NCBI GenBank assembly: GCA_910577475.1
Contig: CAJTLJ010000011.1
Coordinates: 19,856 to 83,855, forward strand
Reading direction: 5' to 3'
Source: an uncultured Alistipes sp.
GTDB lineage: Bacteria > Bacteroidota > Bacteroidia > Bacteroidales > Rikenellaceae
DNA length: 64,000 bases
In this document: one piece after another, positions 48,247-57,091 of the stretch
How the letters are laid out: each line of letters opens with the position of its first letter
Position numbering within the stretch: position 1 is the stretch's first letter
Notes under the pieces: model-generated
Seen by the model: only the letters and a program-made list of their open reading frames with translations
What the model was told of the DNA's origin: nothing
Databases searched by the model: none
Program-made: the position numbers and the translations under genes

Positions 48247-48465
48247 ATGAACGGATTGAAACGCATCGCACGATTCTACATCGACGGATTCCGCGGGATG
48301 ACGCTGGGACGCACCTTGTGGGCCATCATTCTCGTGAAGCTGTTCGTCCTCTTCGCCGTGCTGAAGCTCTTCTTCTTTCCGGACCCCCTGGCCGGAAAGA
48401 GCCCCGACGAGCGGGGGTCGTTCGTCGGCGAGGCCCTGACGGAGACCCTGCAGCATAACGACTGA
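48247..48465 (+). CDS. DUF4492 small membrane protein of the cytochrome bd operon
   Basis: 72-aa protein with one transmembrane helix (about 24-44, LWAIILVKLFVLFAVLKLFFF) and the conserved N-terminal FYIDGFRGMTLGRTLW segment. It is located immediately upstream of cydA (17 bp), the position where DUF4492 proteins occur in Bacteroidota. By size and topology it could be an accessory subunit like CydX, but no homology to CydX is visible. Confidence 0.85.
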   Translation: MNGLKRIARFYIDGFRGMTLGRTLWAIILVKLFVLFAVLKLFFFPDPLAGKSPDERGSFVGEALTETLQHND

Positions 48466-48482
48466 AAAAAACATACGATTCC

Positions 48483-50048
48483 ATGTCCCCCGAAATCTTT
48501 CAAACCGTCGAATGGTCGCGGGCTCAGTTCGCCCTGACGGCCATCTACCACTGGCTCTTCGTCCCGCTGACGCTCGGCCTGGGATTCCTGATCGCCCTGA
48601 TGGAGACCCGCTACTACCGCACGGGCGACCTCTTCTGGCTGCGCACCACCAAATTCTGGATGCGGCTGTTCGGCATCAATTTCGCCATCGGCGTCGCCAC
48701 GGGCCTCATTCTGGAGTTCGAGTTCGGCACCAACTGGTCGAACTACTCCCACTTCGTGGGCGACATCTTCGGCGCACCGCTCGCCATCGAGGGGCTGATG
48801 GCCTTTTTTCTGGAGGCGACCTTCATCGCCGTGATGTTCTTCGGCTGGAACAAGGTCTCGAAGCGCTTCCACCTCGCCGCCACCTGGCTCACGGCCATCG
48901 GCGCCAACCTCTCGGCCCTCTGGATCCTGGTAGCCAACGCCTGGATGCAGAGCCCCGTCGGCTGCCGGTTCAACGTGGAGACCGTGCGCAACGAGATGAC
49001 CTCGTTCGGCGAAGTGCTCTTCTCGCCCGTTGCTATCAACAAGTTTTTCCACACCGTCACCTCGTCGTTCCTGCTGGCCGCCCTGTTCGTCGTCGGGGTC
49101 AGCGCCTGGTACCTGCTCCGGGGCCGCGACCGGGAGACGGCCCGCCGGAGCATCGGCATGGCAGCTCCGTTCGGACTGCTCTTCGCCCTGCTGGCCGCCA
49201 CGACGGGCGACAGGTCCGGCGCCGAAGTGGCCCGCGTACAGCCGATGAAGCTGGCCGCCATGGAGGCCCTCTACGACGGAGAGGCGGGAGCTCCGCTGAC
49301 GGTGTTCGCCCTGCTGCGGCCCGAGGCGGAGCGCACCTCGAACGAAACGTCCAGACGGCTGCGGATCGAGATTCCGAAACTGCTCTCGCTGATGAGCTAC
49401 CGCGATGTGGAGGCCTACGTGGCGGGAATCAACGACCTGATCCGGGGCAATCCGGAGCAGGGAATCCTTTCGGCCGAAGAGAAGATCGCCCGCGGACGCG
49501 AGGCCATCGGAGCGCTGGCCCGCTACCGGACAGCCCGCGAGGCCGGCGACCGGCAGGGGATGGCCGCCGTCGAACGGCTCTTCGACCCTGCCACCCCGGA
49601 GGGGGCGGAGTTCCTGAGCGAGAAATTCGCCTGGTTCGGATACGGTTATATCGACGATCCGGCCCGGCTGGTGCCGAACGTGCCGCTGCTCTTCTACTCG
49701 TTCCGCATCATGGTCGGCGCCGGTCTGTTCTTCATCCTGCTGCTGGGAGTCGTCTGGCGGCTCAACAGCAAGGAACGGCTGGCCGACAAGCGATGGCTGC
49801 TGCGGCTCTGCATCCTCGCCGTTCCGCTGGCCTACATCGCCTCGCAGGCGGGCTGGGTCGTGGCCGAAGCAGGCCGTCAGCCCTGGGCCATCCAGAACCT
49901 GCTGCCGGTAGGGGTCGCCGTCACGAAGATCGGCGCCTCGTCGGTCGCAGTCACCTTCTTCCTCTTTCTGGCTCTCTTCACCGCGCTGCTCGCAGCCGAG
50001 GTGAGCATCCTGTGTCGACAAATCAAAATCGGACCCGAAAAAGAATAA
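48483..50048 (+). CDS. cydA: Cytochrome bd ubiquinol oxidase subunit I
   Basis: Heme-bearing catalytic subunit of the high-affinity terminal oxidase. The 521-aa protein has SRAQFALTAIYHWLFVPLTLGLGFLIALMET (axial His23), the GFLFEATFI-like segment (AFFLEATFIAVMFFGWNKV), NAWMQSPVG, and late helices with the Q-loop region between. The proton-channel Glu (LEAT) is present. It has about nine transmembrane helices. It lies 6 bp from cydB. It supports respiration of trace oxygen in an otherwise anaerobic lifestyle. Confidence 0.96.
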   Translation: MSPEIFQTVEWSRAQFALTAIYHWLFVPLTLGLGFLIALMETRYYRTGDLFWLRTTKFWMRLFGINFAIGVATGLILEFEFGTNWSNYSHFVGDIFGAPLAIEGLMAFFLEATFIAVMFFGWNKVSKRFHLAATWLTAIGANLSALWILVANAWMQSPVGCRFNVETVRNEMTSFGEVLFSPVAINKFFHTVTSSFLLAALFVVGVSAWYLLRGRDRETARRSIGMAAPFGLLFALLAATTGDRSGAEVARVQPMKLAAMEALYDGEAGAPLTVFALLRPEAERTSNETSRRLRIEIPKLLSLMSYRDVEAYVAGINDLIRGNPEQGILSAEEKIARGREAIGALARYRTAREAGDRQGMAAVERLFDPATPEGAEFLSEKFAWFGYGYIDDPARLVPNVPLLFYSFRIMVGAGLFFILLLGVVWRLNSKERLADKRWLLRLCILAVPLAYIASQAGWVVAEAGRQPWAIQNLLPVGVAVTKIGASSVAVTFFLFLALFTALLAAEVSILCRQIKIGPEKE

Positions 50049-50054
50049 CACCCC

Positions 50055-51197
50055 ATGTTCACACTCGACTTTCTGCAACACTACTGGTGGTTTCTGATCT
50101 CCCTGCTGGGGGCCCTGCTGGTCTTTCTGCTCTTCGTGCAGGGCGGTCAGGCGCTGCTCTACGCGCTCGGCCGCACCGAACGGGAGCGGACCCTGATAGT
50201 CAACTCGCTGGGCCGCAAGTGGGAGTTCACCTTCACCACGCTGGTTACCTTCGGCGGAGCCTTCTTCGCCTCGTTCCCGCTCTTCTACTCCACCTCGTTC
50301 GGCGGGGCCTGCTACGTCTGGTTCGCCATCCTGATGGTCTTCGTCATTCAGGCCGTCGCCTACGAATTCCGTCACAAACCGGCCAACGTACTGGGTGGTA
50401 AGACCTTCAACGTCTTCATGCTCGTGAACGGATTCGCCGGGCCGCTGCTGCTGGGAACCGCCCTCGGAACCCTCTACACGGGCGCACCCTTCACCGTCGA
50501 TCGGCTGAACATGGCCGATATGAACGGCGACAACATCATCTCGCAGTGGACGACCCCCTGGCACGGACTGGAGGCCGTCGCCTCGCCGGCACTCCTGCTG
50601 GGCATCGCCGTGGCCCTGCTGTCGATGCTGCTGGGGTGCCACCACCTGCTGCACGACACCGGGGACGACACGCTTCGCGAACGGACCCGCAAACTCGCAG
50701 GACGGGGCGCCCTGCCCTTCCTGCTCTTCTTCCTCGCGTGGCTGGCCCTGCTGCTGACGGGCGAGGGATATGCCGCAGACCCCGATACCGGAGTCATCGT
50801 CGCCGAGCCCTACCGCTATCTCCGCAGCCTGGCCCGCATGCCCGCCCTCTCCTGCACCCTGATCTCCGGGATCATTCTGGTGGCGACGGGGCTTCTGAAG
50901 GGGTGCCGGGGCTCCCGCGCCGCCATCCGTTTCAGCGGCACGGGCACGGTGCTGACCGTGCTGGCGCTGCTCCTGCTGGCCGGGTGGAACGGCACCGCCT
51001 ACTATCCCTCGGTGGCCGACCTGCAATCGTCGCTCACGATCCGCAACTCCTCGTCGAGCCTCTTCACGCTGCGGGTGATGAGTGTGGTTTCCCTACTGAT
51101 ACCCATCATCTTCGCCTACGTCTTCCACGCCTGGCGCGCCATCAGCAACCGTCCTCTCACCTCGGAGGAGGTAGAAGCCGAGGAGCACAGCTATTGA
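50055..51197 (+). CDS. cydB: Cytochrome bd ubiquinol oxidase subunit II
   Basis: Structural partner of CydA with about eight to nine transmembrane helices. The 380-aa protein begins FTLDFLQHYWWFLISLLGALLVFLLFVQGGQALL (CydB N-terminal signature with QGGQ), continues with NSLGRKWEFTFTTLVTFGGAFFASFPLFYSTSFGGA, and ends in EEHSY. No heme ligands are expected. Third gene of DUF4492-cydA-cydB, followed by a GC-rich hairpin. Confidence 0.95.
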   Translation: MFTLDFLQHYWWFLISLLGALLVFLLFVQGGQALLYALGRTERERTLIVNSLGRKWEFTFTTLVTFGGAFFASFPLFYSTSFGGACYVWFAILMVFVIQAVAYEFRHKPANVLGGKTFNVFMLVNGFAGPLLLGTALGTLYTGAPFTVDRLNMADMNGDNIISQWTTPWHGLEAVASPALLLGIAVALLSMLLGCHHLLHDTGDDTLRERTRKLAGRGALPFLLFFLAWLALLLTGEGYAADPDTGVIVAEPYRYLRSLARMPALSCTLISGIILVATGLLKGCRGSRAAIRFSGTGTVLTVLALLLLAGWNGTAYYPSVADLQSSLTIRNSSSSLFTLRVMSVVSLLIPIIFAYVFHAWRAISNRPLTSEEVEAEEHSY

Positions 51198-51203
51198 TCG
51201 GAA

Positions 51204-51250
51204 CGCACGCACGGACCCCGGCCCTTCAAGGGCCGGGGCTCGTGCGTACA
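51204..51250. terminator. Hairpin between convergent cydB and the GH3 gene
   Basis: CCCCGGCCCTT and AAGGGCCGGGG form a perfect stem, extended by ACGCACG/CGTGCGT outside a small internal loop. There is little T-tract, so termination may be partial. Confidence 0.55.
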
Positions 51251-51258
51251 ACAGCGGG

Positions 51259-53598
51259 TCAATCGATGAAAACAGGACCCGAAGCGGGCTTCATCACGTC
51301 GTGCACCGGCATCAGCTTCTCCGCCCCGACCTTCACCGTCCGGCTTGCGGAGAGCTCCTCGGACGAGAAGCCGAGCGAGAGGCGGTAGCGTCCCTTCGAC
51401 ACCTTCCAGGCCATATCCTTCTCGCTGAAGGTCGCCAGATCTTCGAAAGCGAGAGGCATCGTCACCGTGCAGCTCTCGCCGGCGGCCAGCTCGGGGGTCT
51501 TGCGGTAGGCCCTCAGCTCGATGGCAGGACGGTCAGTCTCGGGTGCGAGCTCGGTGGAGTAGAGCTGCACGACCTGCTTGGCGGCCCGATCTCCCGTATT
51601 GGTCACCCGGCACGAGACCTCGAAACCCCGGCCGGTCGGCGTCACCTCCATCTCCGAGAGCTCGAAAGTGGTGTAGGTCAGGCCGTAGCCGAAGGGATAG
51701 GCCGTCGCCACGCCGCGGGTCGCGAAATGGCGGTAGCCGACATAGATGTCCTCGACATAGTTCGTATAGTCCACGTTCGGGATATCGTACACCTTGCCGC
51801 TGCCGCAGAAGTTCTCGAACGACTGGTTGACGCCCGTCTCGGGGACATTGACCGGGAAGTTCTGCGCCGGCACGTCGGCATAGTCCAGAGGAAAGGTCAT
51901 GGGGAGATGGCCGCTCGGCGAGACCTTGCCCGAGAGGACGTCGGCCACCGAGTGACCGCCCTCCTGCCCCGGCTCCCAGCAGACGAGCACGGCATCCACC
52001 TCGTCGCGCCACGAGGCGATCTCGACGGGACCGCAGACGTTCAGCACCACGAGCACCCGCTTGCCGGCGGCATGGAACGTCTTGCTGACGGCATGGATAA
52101 GCGCCTGCTCGTCGATACGCAGCCGGAAGTCGCGCTCGACATGTCGGTCGAAACCCTCGGAGGAGTTGCGGCCGATGGTGATGACCGCGAGGTTCGACGC
52201 ATCCACGGCGCGACGGGCCAGTGCATAAGGGTCCCGGATCTCGTTGGCCCGCAGTTCGTAATGGCACCACCAGCGCAGTTTGCGGGCGGGCTCCATGCGG
52301 GCGTTCTCCCGCTTCATGTGGTTGAGATAGATTTCGTCCAGCTGCTCGTCGAGCGAGAAGCCGCAGGCCTTCAGTCCGTCGCGCAGATCGACCACGTAGG
52401 CCTTGTTGACGTCGCCCGAGCCCTTGCCGCCGGCGATGAAGTCGTAGGAGGTGACGCCGAACAGGGCTATTTTCTCATTCGGAGCGACCGGCAGCGTCCT
52501 CGCGTCGTTCTTCAACAGCACAAACCCCTCGCTCGCCACCTCGCGCGTCAGGCGTGCGTGCGCCGCGAGATCGGGATTTTCGGTCGGCTTGCAGCCGAGG
52601 AAGCGGGGCGTGCGGACCACGAGCCGCAGCACGCGCGCCACGCAGCGGTCGAGCGCCTTTTCGTCGAGCCGACCCTCGCGAACGGCCTTGACAAGGGCTT
52701 CGTACTGGTAATAGGCGCCCGGCTGGATCATGTCGTTGCCCGCAGCGATCTGGGCAACGGGATCGACACCGCCGCCCCAGTCGGTCATGACGACCCCTTC
52801 GAAACCCCATTCGTCGCGCAGGATATCTTCGAGCAGCTGCCGGTCCTGAGAGGTATAGCGGCCGTTGATGTAGTTGTAGGAGGTCATGACGGTCCAGGGC
52901 TGCGACTCCCGGACGGCGATTTCGAAGTTGCGCAGGTAGATCTCGCGCAGTGCCCGGATCGAGATGCGCGAATCGTTCGCCAGGCGGTTGATCTCCTGGT
53001 TGTTGGCCGCGAAGTGCTTGATCGAGGTGCCGACCCCGTTGCGCTGAACGCCCGCAATGAAGGCGGCAGCCGTCCGGCCCGCCAACAGCGGATCCTCGGA
53101 GTAGTACTCGAAGTTACGGCCGCACAGCGGATTCCGCATGATGTTGACGCCCGGAGCCAGCAGCACGTCGACGCCGTATTCGCGGACCTCGTTGCCGATA
53201 GCCTCGCCTACCTCGCGGATGATCTCGTCGTTCCAGGTAGCGCCCAGATGCACCCCGACCGGAAAACCCGTGCAGTAATAGGTCCGCTCGTCGCCAGGCC
53301 GCTTCGGACTGATCCGCAGCCCCGCAGGACCGTCGGCCAGCACGACGGGCGGAATGCCCAGCCGCTCGATGGGATAGGTCGTACCCGCCGCACCGGGGAC
53401 GAGTCTGCGGGTATACCCCACCTGGCCCGCGGCCTCGGCATTGTCGGAGAGACTGGCCCCGACGACCAGATGGGCCTTCTCCTCGAGGGTCATCGCAGCG
53501 ACGACGGCATCGATGTTCTCCGCGGTCAGCCGCGGCGGTTCGGCAGCCGTCGCCCGCACGGCGAGCAGGCAGACGGCCAGAGTCAGAAATCGGTTCAT
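51259..53598 (-). CDS. Secreted glycoside hydrolase family 3 protein (beta-glucosidase-like)
   Basis: 779-aa exported glycosidase. It has a signal peptide (about 1-18, ending ATAA), a GH3 N-terminal barrel (VVLADGPAGLRI, LLAPGVNIMRNPLCGRNFEYYSEDP, SIKHFAANNQE) with nucleophile Asp273 in VVMTDWGGG, a GH3 C-terminal domain (EGFVLLKNDARTLPV and the acid/base loop after NSSEGFDRH), and a fibronectin III-like end. Substrate unknown; beta-glucosides or related plant or host glycans are typical. It stands alone on the minus strand with no SusCD pair nearby. Confidence 0.93.
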   Translation of the reverse strand: MNRFLTLAVCLLAVRATAAEPPRLTAENIDAVVAAMTLEEKAHLVVGASLSDNAEAAGQVGYTRRLVPGAAGTTYPIERLGIPPVVLADGPAGLRISPKRPGDERTYYCTGFPVGVHLGATWNDEIIREVGEAIGNEVREYGVDVLLAPGVNIMRNPLCGRNFEYYSEDPLLAGRTAAAFIAGVQRNGVGTSIKHFAANNQEINRLANDSRISIRALREIYLRNFEIAVRESQPWTVMTSYNYINGRYTSQDRQLLEDILRDEWGFEGVVMTDWGGGVDPVAQIAAGNDMIQPGAYYQYEALVKAVREGRLDEKALDRCVARVLRLVVRTPRFLGCKPTENPDLAAHARLTREVASEGFVLLKNDARTLPVAPNEKIALFGVTSYDFIAGGKGSGDVNKAYVVDLRDGLKACGFSLDEQLDEIYLNHMKRENARMEPARKLRWWCHYELRANEIRDPYALARRAVDASNLAVITIGRNSSEGFDRHVERDFRLRIDEQALIHAVSKTFHAAGKRVLVVLNVCGPVEIASWRDEVDAVLVCWEPGQEGGHSVADVLSGKVSPSGHLPMTFPLDYADVPAQNFPVNVPETGVNQSFENFCGSGKVYDIPNVDYTNYVEDIYVGYRHFATRGVATAYPFGYGLTYTTFELSEMEVTPTGRGFEVSCRVTNTGDRAAKQVVQLYSTELAPETDRPAIELRAYRKTPELAAGESCTVTMPLAFEDLATFSEKDMAWKVSKGRYRLSLGFSSEELSASRTVKVGAEKLMPVHDVMKPASGPVFID

Positions 53599-53633
53599 TC
53601 ACAAAAAATTTAGGGTTGTAACAAATTCGGTTC

Positions 53634-53641
53634 AAGGTAGT
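53634..53641 (-). promoter_or_regulatory. -7-like box of the GH3 gene
   Basis: TACCTTGA on the minus strand, one mismatch from TAnnTTTG, 36 bp before the ATG. Confidence 0.35.
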
Positions 53642-53784
53642 TCAAAATCGGGAAACGGACCAACAATATCCGACCTGTTCGGGATAAAATCGTAAAACAG
53701 GGCCGAAATGTCCGGGAAACGCGCCGGAACGTCGCTTCGAAAGGGTTTGAACCCGAAACAAACCGCATTTCCGGAATTTTTTAT

Positions 53785-53792
53785 TACCTTTG
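53785..53792 (+). promoter_or_regulatory. -7 box of fabI
   Basis: TACCTTTG, perfect, about 77 bp upstream of the fabI ATG. This leaves a fairly long AT-rich leader. Confidence 0.5.
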
Positions 53793-53868
53793 CCGACGAT
53801 CTGGTAATTATGACCGTTTTTTTGGTCGTTTATACGGACCGGATCGCAATTAAACAGAGAATACAATT

Positions 53869-54735
53869 ATGGGAAATTTGTTGCAAGGAAAGAAAGGAAT
53901 CATCTTCGGAGCCCTGAACGAGCAGTCGATCGCCTGGAAGGTGGCCGAGCGTGCCGTCGAAGAGGGTGCCGAGATCATACTGACCAATACGGCCGTTTCG
54001 ATTCGCATGGGAACGATCGGCGAACTGGCCGAGAAGTGCCGCACGGTCGTCATTCCGGCCGATGCCACGAACGTAGCCGATCTGGAGAATCTGATCGACA
54101 AGGCCATGGAGCACTTCGGCGGGAAGTTCGACTTCATCCTCCACTCCATCGGCATGTCGCCCAACGTCCGCAAGGGCCGCACATACGACGATCTGGACTA
54201 CGACTACCTCTCCAAGACGCTCGACATCTCGGCGCTCTCGTTCCACAAGGTCATTCAGGTGGCCCGCAAGAAGGACGCCCTCAACGAGTGGGGATCTATC
54301 GTGGCCCTGAGCTACATCGCCGCCCAGCGGACCCTCTACGGTTACAACGACATGGCCGATGCGAAGGCGCTGCTGGAGTCCATCGCCCGCAGCTTCGGCT
54401 ACATCTACGGCCGTGAGAAACACGTCCGCATCAACACCGTGTCGCAGTCGCCCACCAAGACCACGGCCGGCAGCGGCGTGCTGGGCATGAACGACCTGAT
54501 GGAGTTCGCCGAAACGATGTCGCCGCTGGGCAATGCCGACGCCGACGACTGCGCCAACTACGTGCTGACGCTCTTCTCCGACCTGACCCGCAAGGTAACC
54601 ATGCAGAACCTCTACCACGACGGCGGATTCTCGTCGATGGGCATGAGCCGCCGCGCCATGCGCATCTACCAGAAGGGAATGCGCTTCGAGGACGTGAAGG
54701 AGCACCAGTTCCCCTTCGGCCAGACCGAAGAGTAG
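53869..54735 (+). CDS. fabI: Enoyl-[acyl-carrier-protein] reductase (NADH)
   Basis: Last reduction of the type II fatty-acid elongation cycle. The 288-aa short-chain dehydrogenase has the FabI NAD-binding start GIIFGALNEQSIAWKVA, LHSIGMSPN, and the catalytic Tyr149 / Tyr159-x6-Lys166 arrangement (SYIAA...YNDMADAK). PTKTTAGSGV follows. The extended C-terminus (from about 265) is common in Bacteroidota. Monocistronic. Confidence 0.95.
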   Translation: MGNLLQGKKGIIFGALNEQSIAWKVAERAVEEGAEIILTNTAVSIRMGTIGELAEKCRTVVIPADATNVADLENLIDKAMEHFGGKFDFILHSIGMSPNVRKGRTYDDLDYDYLSKTLDISALSFHKVIQVARKKDALNEWGSIVALSYIAAQRTLYGYNDMADAKALLESIARSFGYIYGREKHVRINTVSQSPTKTTAGSGVLGMNDLMEFAETMSPLGNADADDCANYVLTLFSDLTRKVTMQNLYHDGGFSSMGMSRRAMRIYQKGMRFEDVKEHQFPFGQTEE

Positions 54736-54750
54736 GCTCCCGAAGCCTGA

Positions 54751-54785
54751 AAAAAAGCGGGATGCTCATCAGCATCCCGCTTTTT
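54751..54785. terminator. Bidirectional terminator between fabI and the alkaline phosphatase gene
   Basis: AAAAAGCGGGATGCT-CATC-AGCATCCCGCTTTTT: a perfect 15-bp stem with A- and T-tracts, serving both convergent genes. Confidence 0.9.
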
Positions 54786-54801
54786 CATATCTTTTCCGGT
54801 T

Positions 54802-56004
54802 CTATTCCAGCTCCAGAAGCGCCATCAGCCTGCGCGACAGCTCCGCATTGTCCAGTATGCCGTTGATCCGCTCGGCGCCGGCGCCGTACAGATAGACCGG
54901 AACCAGAATGCCCGTATGGCTTCCCGTGCCAAACTTGTACTCCATCCCGCTCTCCGAAGCGGTGAAGTCGGCCTTGCGGCTGGGCATCGTGAGCCCGCCC
55001 GTCTCGTGGTCGGCCGTCACGACCAGCAGCGTCCCAGGGTGGTTGTCCGCAAAACGCATGGCCGCCGATACGGCCGCCTCGAAGTCGCGGACCTCGGCCA
55101 ACACACCGTCGGCACGGTTGCCGTGGCTCTCGAAATCGATCTGCGACCCCTCGACCATCAGCACGAATCCCGTTCCGGCATCCCGGGCATTGTTCTCCAG
55201 AATCTCCAGCGCCTTGCGGGTCGCCTGCGGCAGATAGTCGCCCCGTCCGTCGAGCATCGACGGCATATGTTCGTCGGCGAAGAAGCCCGCCACGCGACCG
55301 CTCCGGATATCCTCCGCCCGGCTCCAGTCGTAAATCACCCGGCAGCCCGAACGGGCCAGCTCGTCGGCGGCCGAACGTCCCGAAGCGTCGGGAGCCGTCA
55401 TCTCGGCCTTGCCGCCTCCGAAGGCGACATCGATCCTGCTCGAGGCCAACTGACGGGAGATCTGGTCGTAGAGGTTCCGGCTCGGGACATGGGCGTAGAA
55501 AGCTCCCGGGGTGGCGTGCTGAATCTTGCAGGTCACCACCAGGCCCGTCGGCATCCGCCGTTTCCAGGCCTTCTCGATCATCGACTCCAGCGCGTGCCCG
55601 TCGGGCGCCTCTCCCAGCCGGCCGTTATCGGTCTTCGCACCCGACGCCAGCGCCGTACCGGCTGCGGCCGAATCGGTCACGAGGTTGTTCGCCGACCGCG
55701 TAGCGATCAGGGCCACGTTCTGCATCCGGTCGAAAGCCGTGGGGGCGTAGCCGCCCTCGATCATCATCGCCGCGACGTGCGAAAGCCCCATGCCGTCGCC
55801 GATCATGAAGATCAGGTTGCGCACCGGCTCCCCGGAGGCCGGCTCCGCATCCGCACGGACCGGAATTTCCGCCGGGGCGGCCGCGGGCCGGGAGGCGCTC
55901 TCACGCAGCGCCCCGCCCCTGGGGGTATATACGCGGATCTTCTTCGCCTCGGCGGACGAAATCAACAAGAGTGCGACGAAGGCACTGCATACCAAATGTC
56001 TCAT
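54802..56004 (-). CDS. Alkaline phosphatase (PhoA-like)
   Basis: Exported metallo-phosphomonoesterase of 400 aa. It has a signal peptide (about 1-20), NLIFMIGDGMGLSH (first metal Asp), the nucleophile motif NLVTDSAAAGTALASG (Ser after Asp) and late metal-binding motifs MVEGSQIDFESHGN, VVTADHETGG and GSHTG. An Ala/Pro-rich spacer (about 25-60) follows the signal. Divergent from ung. Phosphate control is likely in this family, but no Pho box can be asserted for this phylum. Confidence 0.92.
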   Translation of the reverse strand: MRHLVCSAFVALLLISSAEAKKIRVYTPRGGALRESASRPAAAPAEIPVRADAEPASGEPVRNLIFMIGDGMGLSHVAAMMIEGGYAPTAFDRMQNVALIATRSANNLVTDSAAAGTALASGAKTDNGRLGEAPDGHALESMIEKAWKRRMPTGLVVTCKIQHATPGAFYAHVPSRNLYDQISRQLASSRIDVAFGGGKAEMTAPDASGRSAADELARSGCRVIYDWSRAEDIRSGRVAGFFADEHMPSMLDGRGDYLPQATRKALEILENNARDAGTGFVLMVEGSQIDFESHGNRADGVLAEVRDFEAAVSAAMRFADNHPGTLLVVTADHETGGLTMPSRKADFTASESGMEYKFGTGSHTGILVPVYLYGAGAERINGILDNAELSRRLMALLELE

Positions 56005-56043
56005 ATCTGAAATTTCGAATCGTTTTCGGAATCAACCGTTTCA

Positions 56044-56075
56044 CAAATATATCCGATTCGGCGGAAATATCCAAA
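56044..56075 (-). promoter_or_regulatory. Promoter of the alkaline phosphatase gene
   Basis: On the minus strand TTTG (56075-56072) and TATATTTG (56051-56044) are 20 bp apart, a full consensus match, 40 bp before the ATG. Confidence 0.65.
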
Positions 56076-56124
56076 CTTTTTACTATTTTCGCAAGGAATT
56101 TCAACCCCCTAAAACCGACCGATC

Positions 56125-56787
56125 ATGGATGTCAAGATAGCGCAGGACTGGAAAGAGATTCTGCAACCCGAATTCGACAAGCCCTATTTCCGGGAACTGA
56201 CCGATTTCATCCGGCAGGAGTACGCCTCCCGACGGATCTTTCCGCGCGCGGGCAACATCTTCCGGGCTTTCGACAAGTGTCCGTTCGACAAGCTGAAGGT
56301 CGTCATCATCGGTCAGGACCCCTACCACGGGGAGGGCCAGGCCAACGGCCTCTGCTTCTCGGTGGCGGACGGCATCCCTTTCCCGCCCTCGTTGCAGAAC
56401 ATCTTCCAGGAGGTCTCCAGCGACCTGAACCGACCGGTACCCGCCAGCGGGAACCTCGACCGCTGGGCCGAGCAGGGGGTCCTGCTGCTGAACGCCGTGC
56501 TGACCGTGCGGGCCCACGAGGCCGCCTCGCACGCCGGCCGCGGCTGGGAGACCTTCACCGATGCCGTCGTCCGCGCCATCGCCGAACGCAAACAGGGGAT
56601 CGTCTACCTGCTCTGGGGCAGCTACGCCCAGCGCAAGGGAGCCATCGCCGACCCGGCGCGCAACTGCATCCTCAAGGCCGTACACCCCTCGCCGCTCTCC
56701 GCCTACCGGGGCTTCATCGGGTGCCGCCATTTCTCACAAGCCAATGCCTACCTGCGCTCCCAGGGAAAAGCGGAGATCGAATGGTAA
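56125..56787 (+). CDS. ung: Uracil-DNA glycosylase, family 1
   Basis: Removes uracil from DNA. The 220-aa protein has motif A GQDPYHGEGQANG (Asp65, Tyr67), LLLNAVLTVR (uracil-pocket Asn), LLWGSYAQRKG and motif B HPSPLSAYRGFIG with the catalytic His. Normal length. It is followed 15 bp later by a small membrane protein gene that may be co-transcribed. Confidence 0.96.
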   Translation: MDVKIAQDWKEILQPEFDKPYFRELTDFIRQEYASRRIFPRAGNIFRAFDKCPFDKLKVVIIGQDPYHGEGQANGLCFSVADGIPFPPSLQNIFQEVSSDLNRPVPASGNLDRWAEQGVLLLNAVLTVRAHEAASHAGRGWETFTDAVVRAIAERKQGIVYLLWGSYAQRKGAIADPARNCILKAVHPSPLSAYRGFIGCRHFSQANAYLRSQGKAEIEW

Positions 56788-56802
56788 ACCGCTCCCGAGA
56801 CG

Positions 56803-57024
56803 ATGAATAATCAGACCCTACTGCTCGTGCTCTGCACCGCCGCGCTGGTACTCTCGATCCTCGCGACCCTCTACGTCTTTCTGCTGGGGGCTTTTTTCCT
56901 CTTCAAGATCGGCATCGGCCTCTGCCTGCTCTTCATCATCCTGCTGATCGTCATCCTCAAGGAGCGACGCATCCACCGGCTGATGAACGAAGACGATTAC
57001 GACCGGGAGCGCGATGCGATTTAG
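56803..57024 (+). CDS. Small membrane protein of unknown function
   Basis: 73-aa protein. Two hydrophobic helices (about 5-30 and 33-52) are followed by a charged tail (LKERRIHRLMNEDDYDRERD). I do not recognise a family. Support for its being real: in-frame compactness, a 15-bp gap after ung, and a strong terminator 18 bp after its stop. Confidence 0.65.
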   Translation: MNNQTLLLVLCTAALVLSILATLYVFLLGAFFLFKIGIGLCLLFIILLIVILKERRIHRLMNEDDYDRERDAI

Positions 57025-57042
57025 CCCTTCGGTTCCATAAAC

Positions 57043-57075
57043 AAAAGAGGGGAACGGAAACCGTTCCCCTCTTTT
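57043..57075. terminator. Bidirectional terminator between the ung pair and rpoD
   Basis: AAAAGAGGGGAACGG-AAA-CCGTTCCCCTCTTTT: a perfect 15-bp stem with flanking A/T tracts, serving both convergent genes. Confidence 0.88.
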
Positions 57076-57091
57076 CAAACCTTTCCGACCG

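Noticed and set aside
48276..51026. 916-codon minus-strand frame across the cyd operon
   Set aside because: Gln/Glu/Gly/Arg-rich with no motifs, while cydA and cydB on the other strand have clear heme and membrane features.
51301..53613. 770-codon open frame opposite the GH3 gene
   Set aside because: Antisense shadow of a complete glycoside hydrolase; composition (Gly/Arg/His/Val/Asp) is typical of reverse-strand reading.
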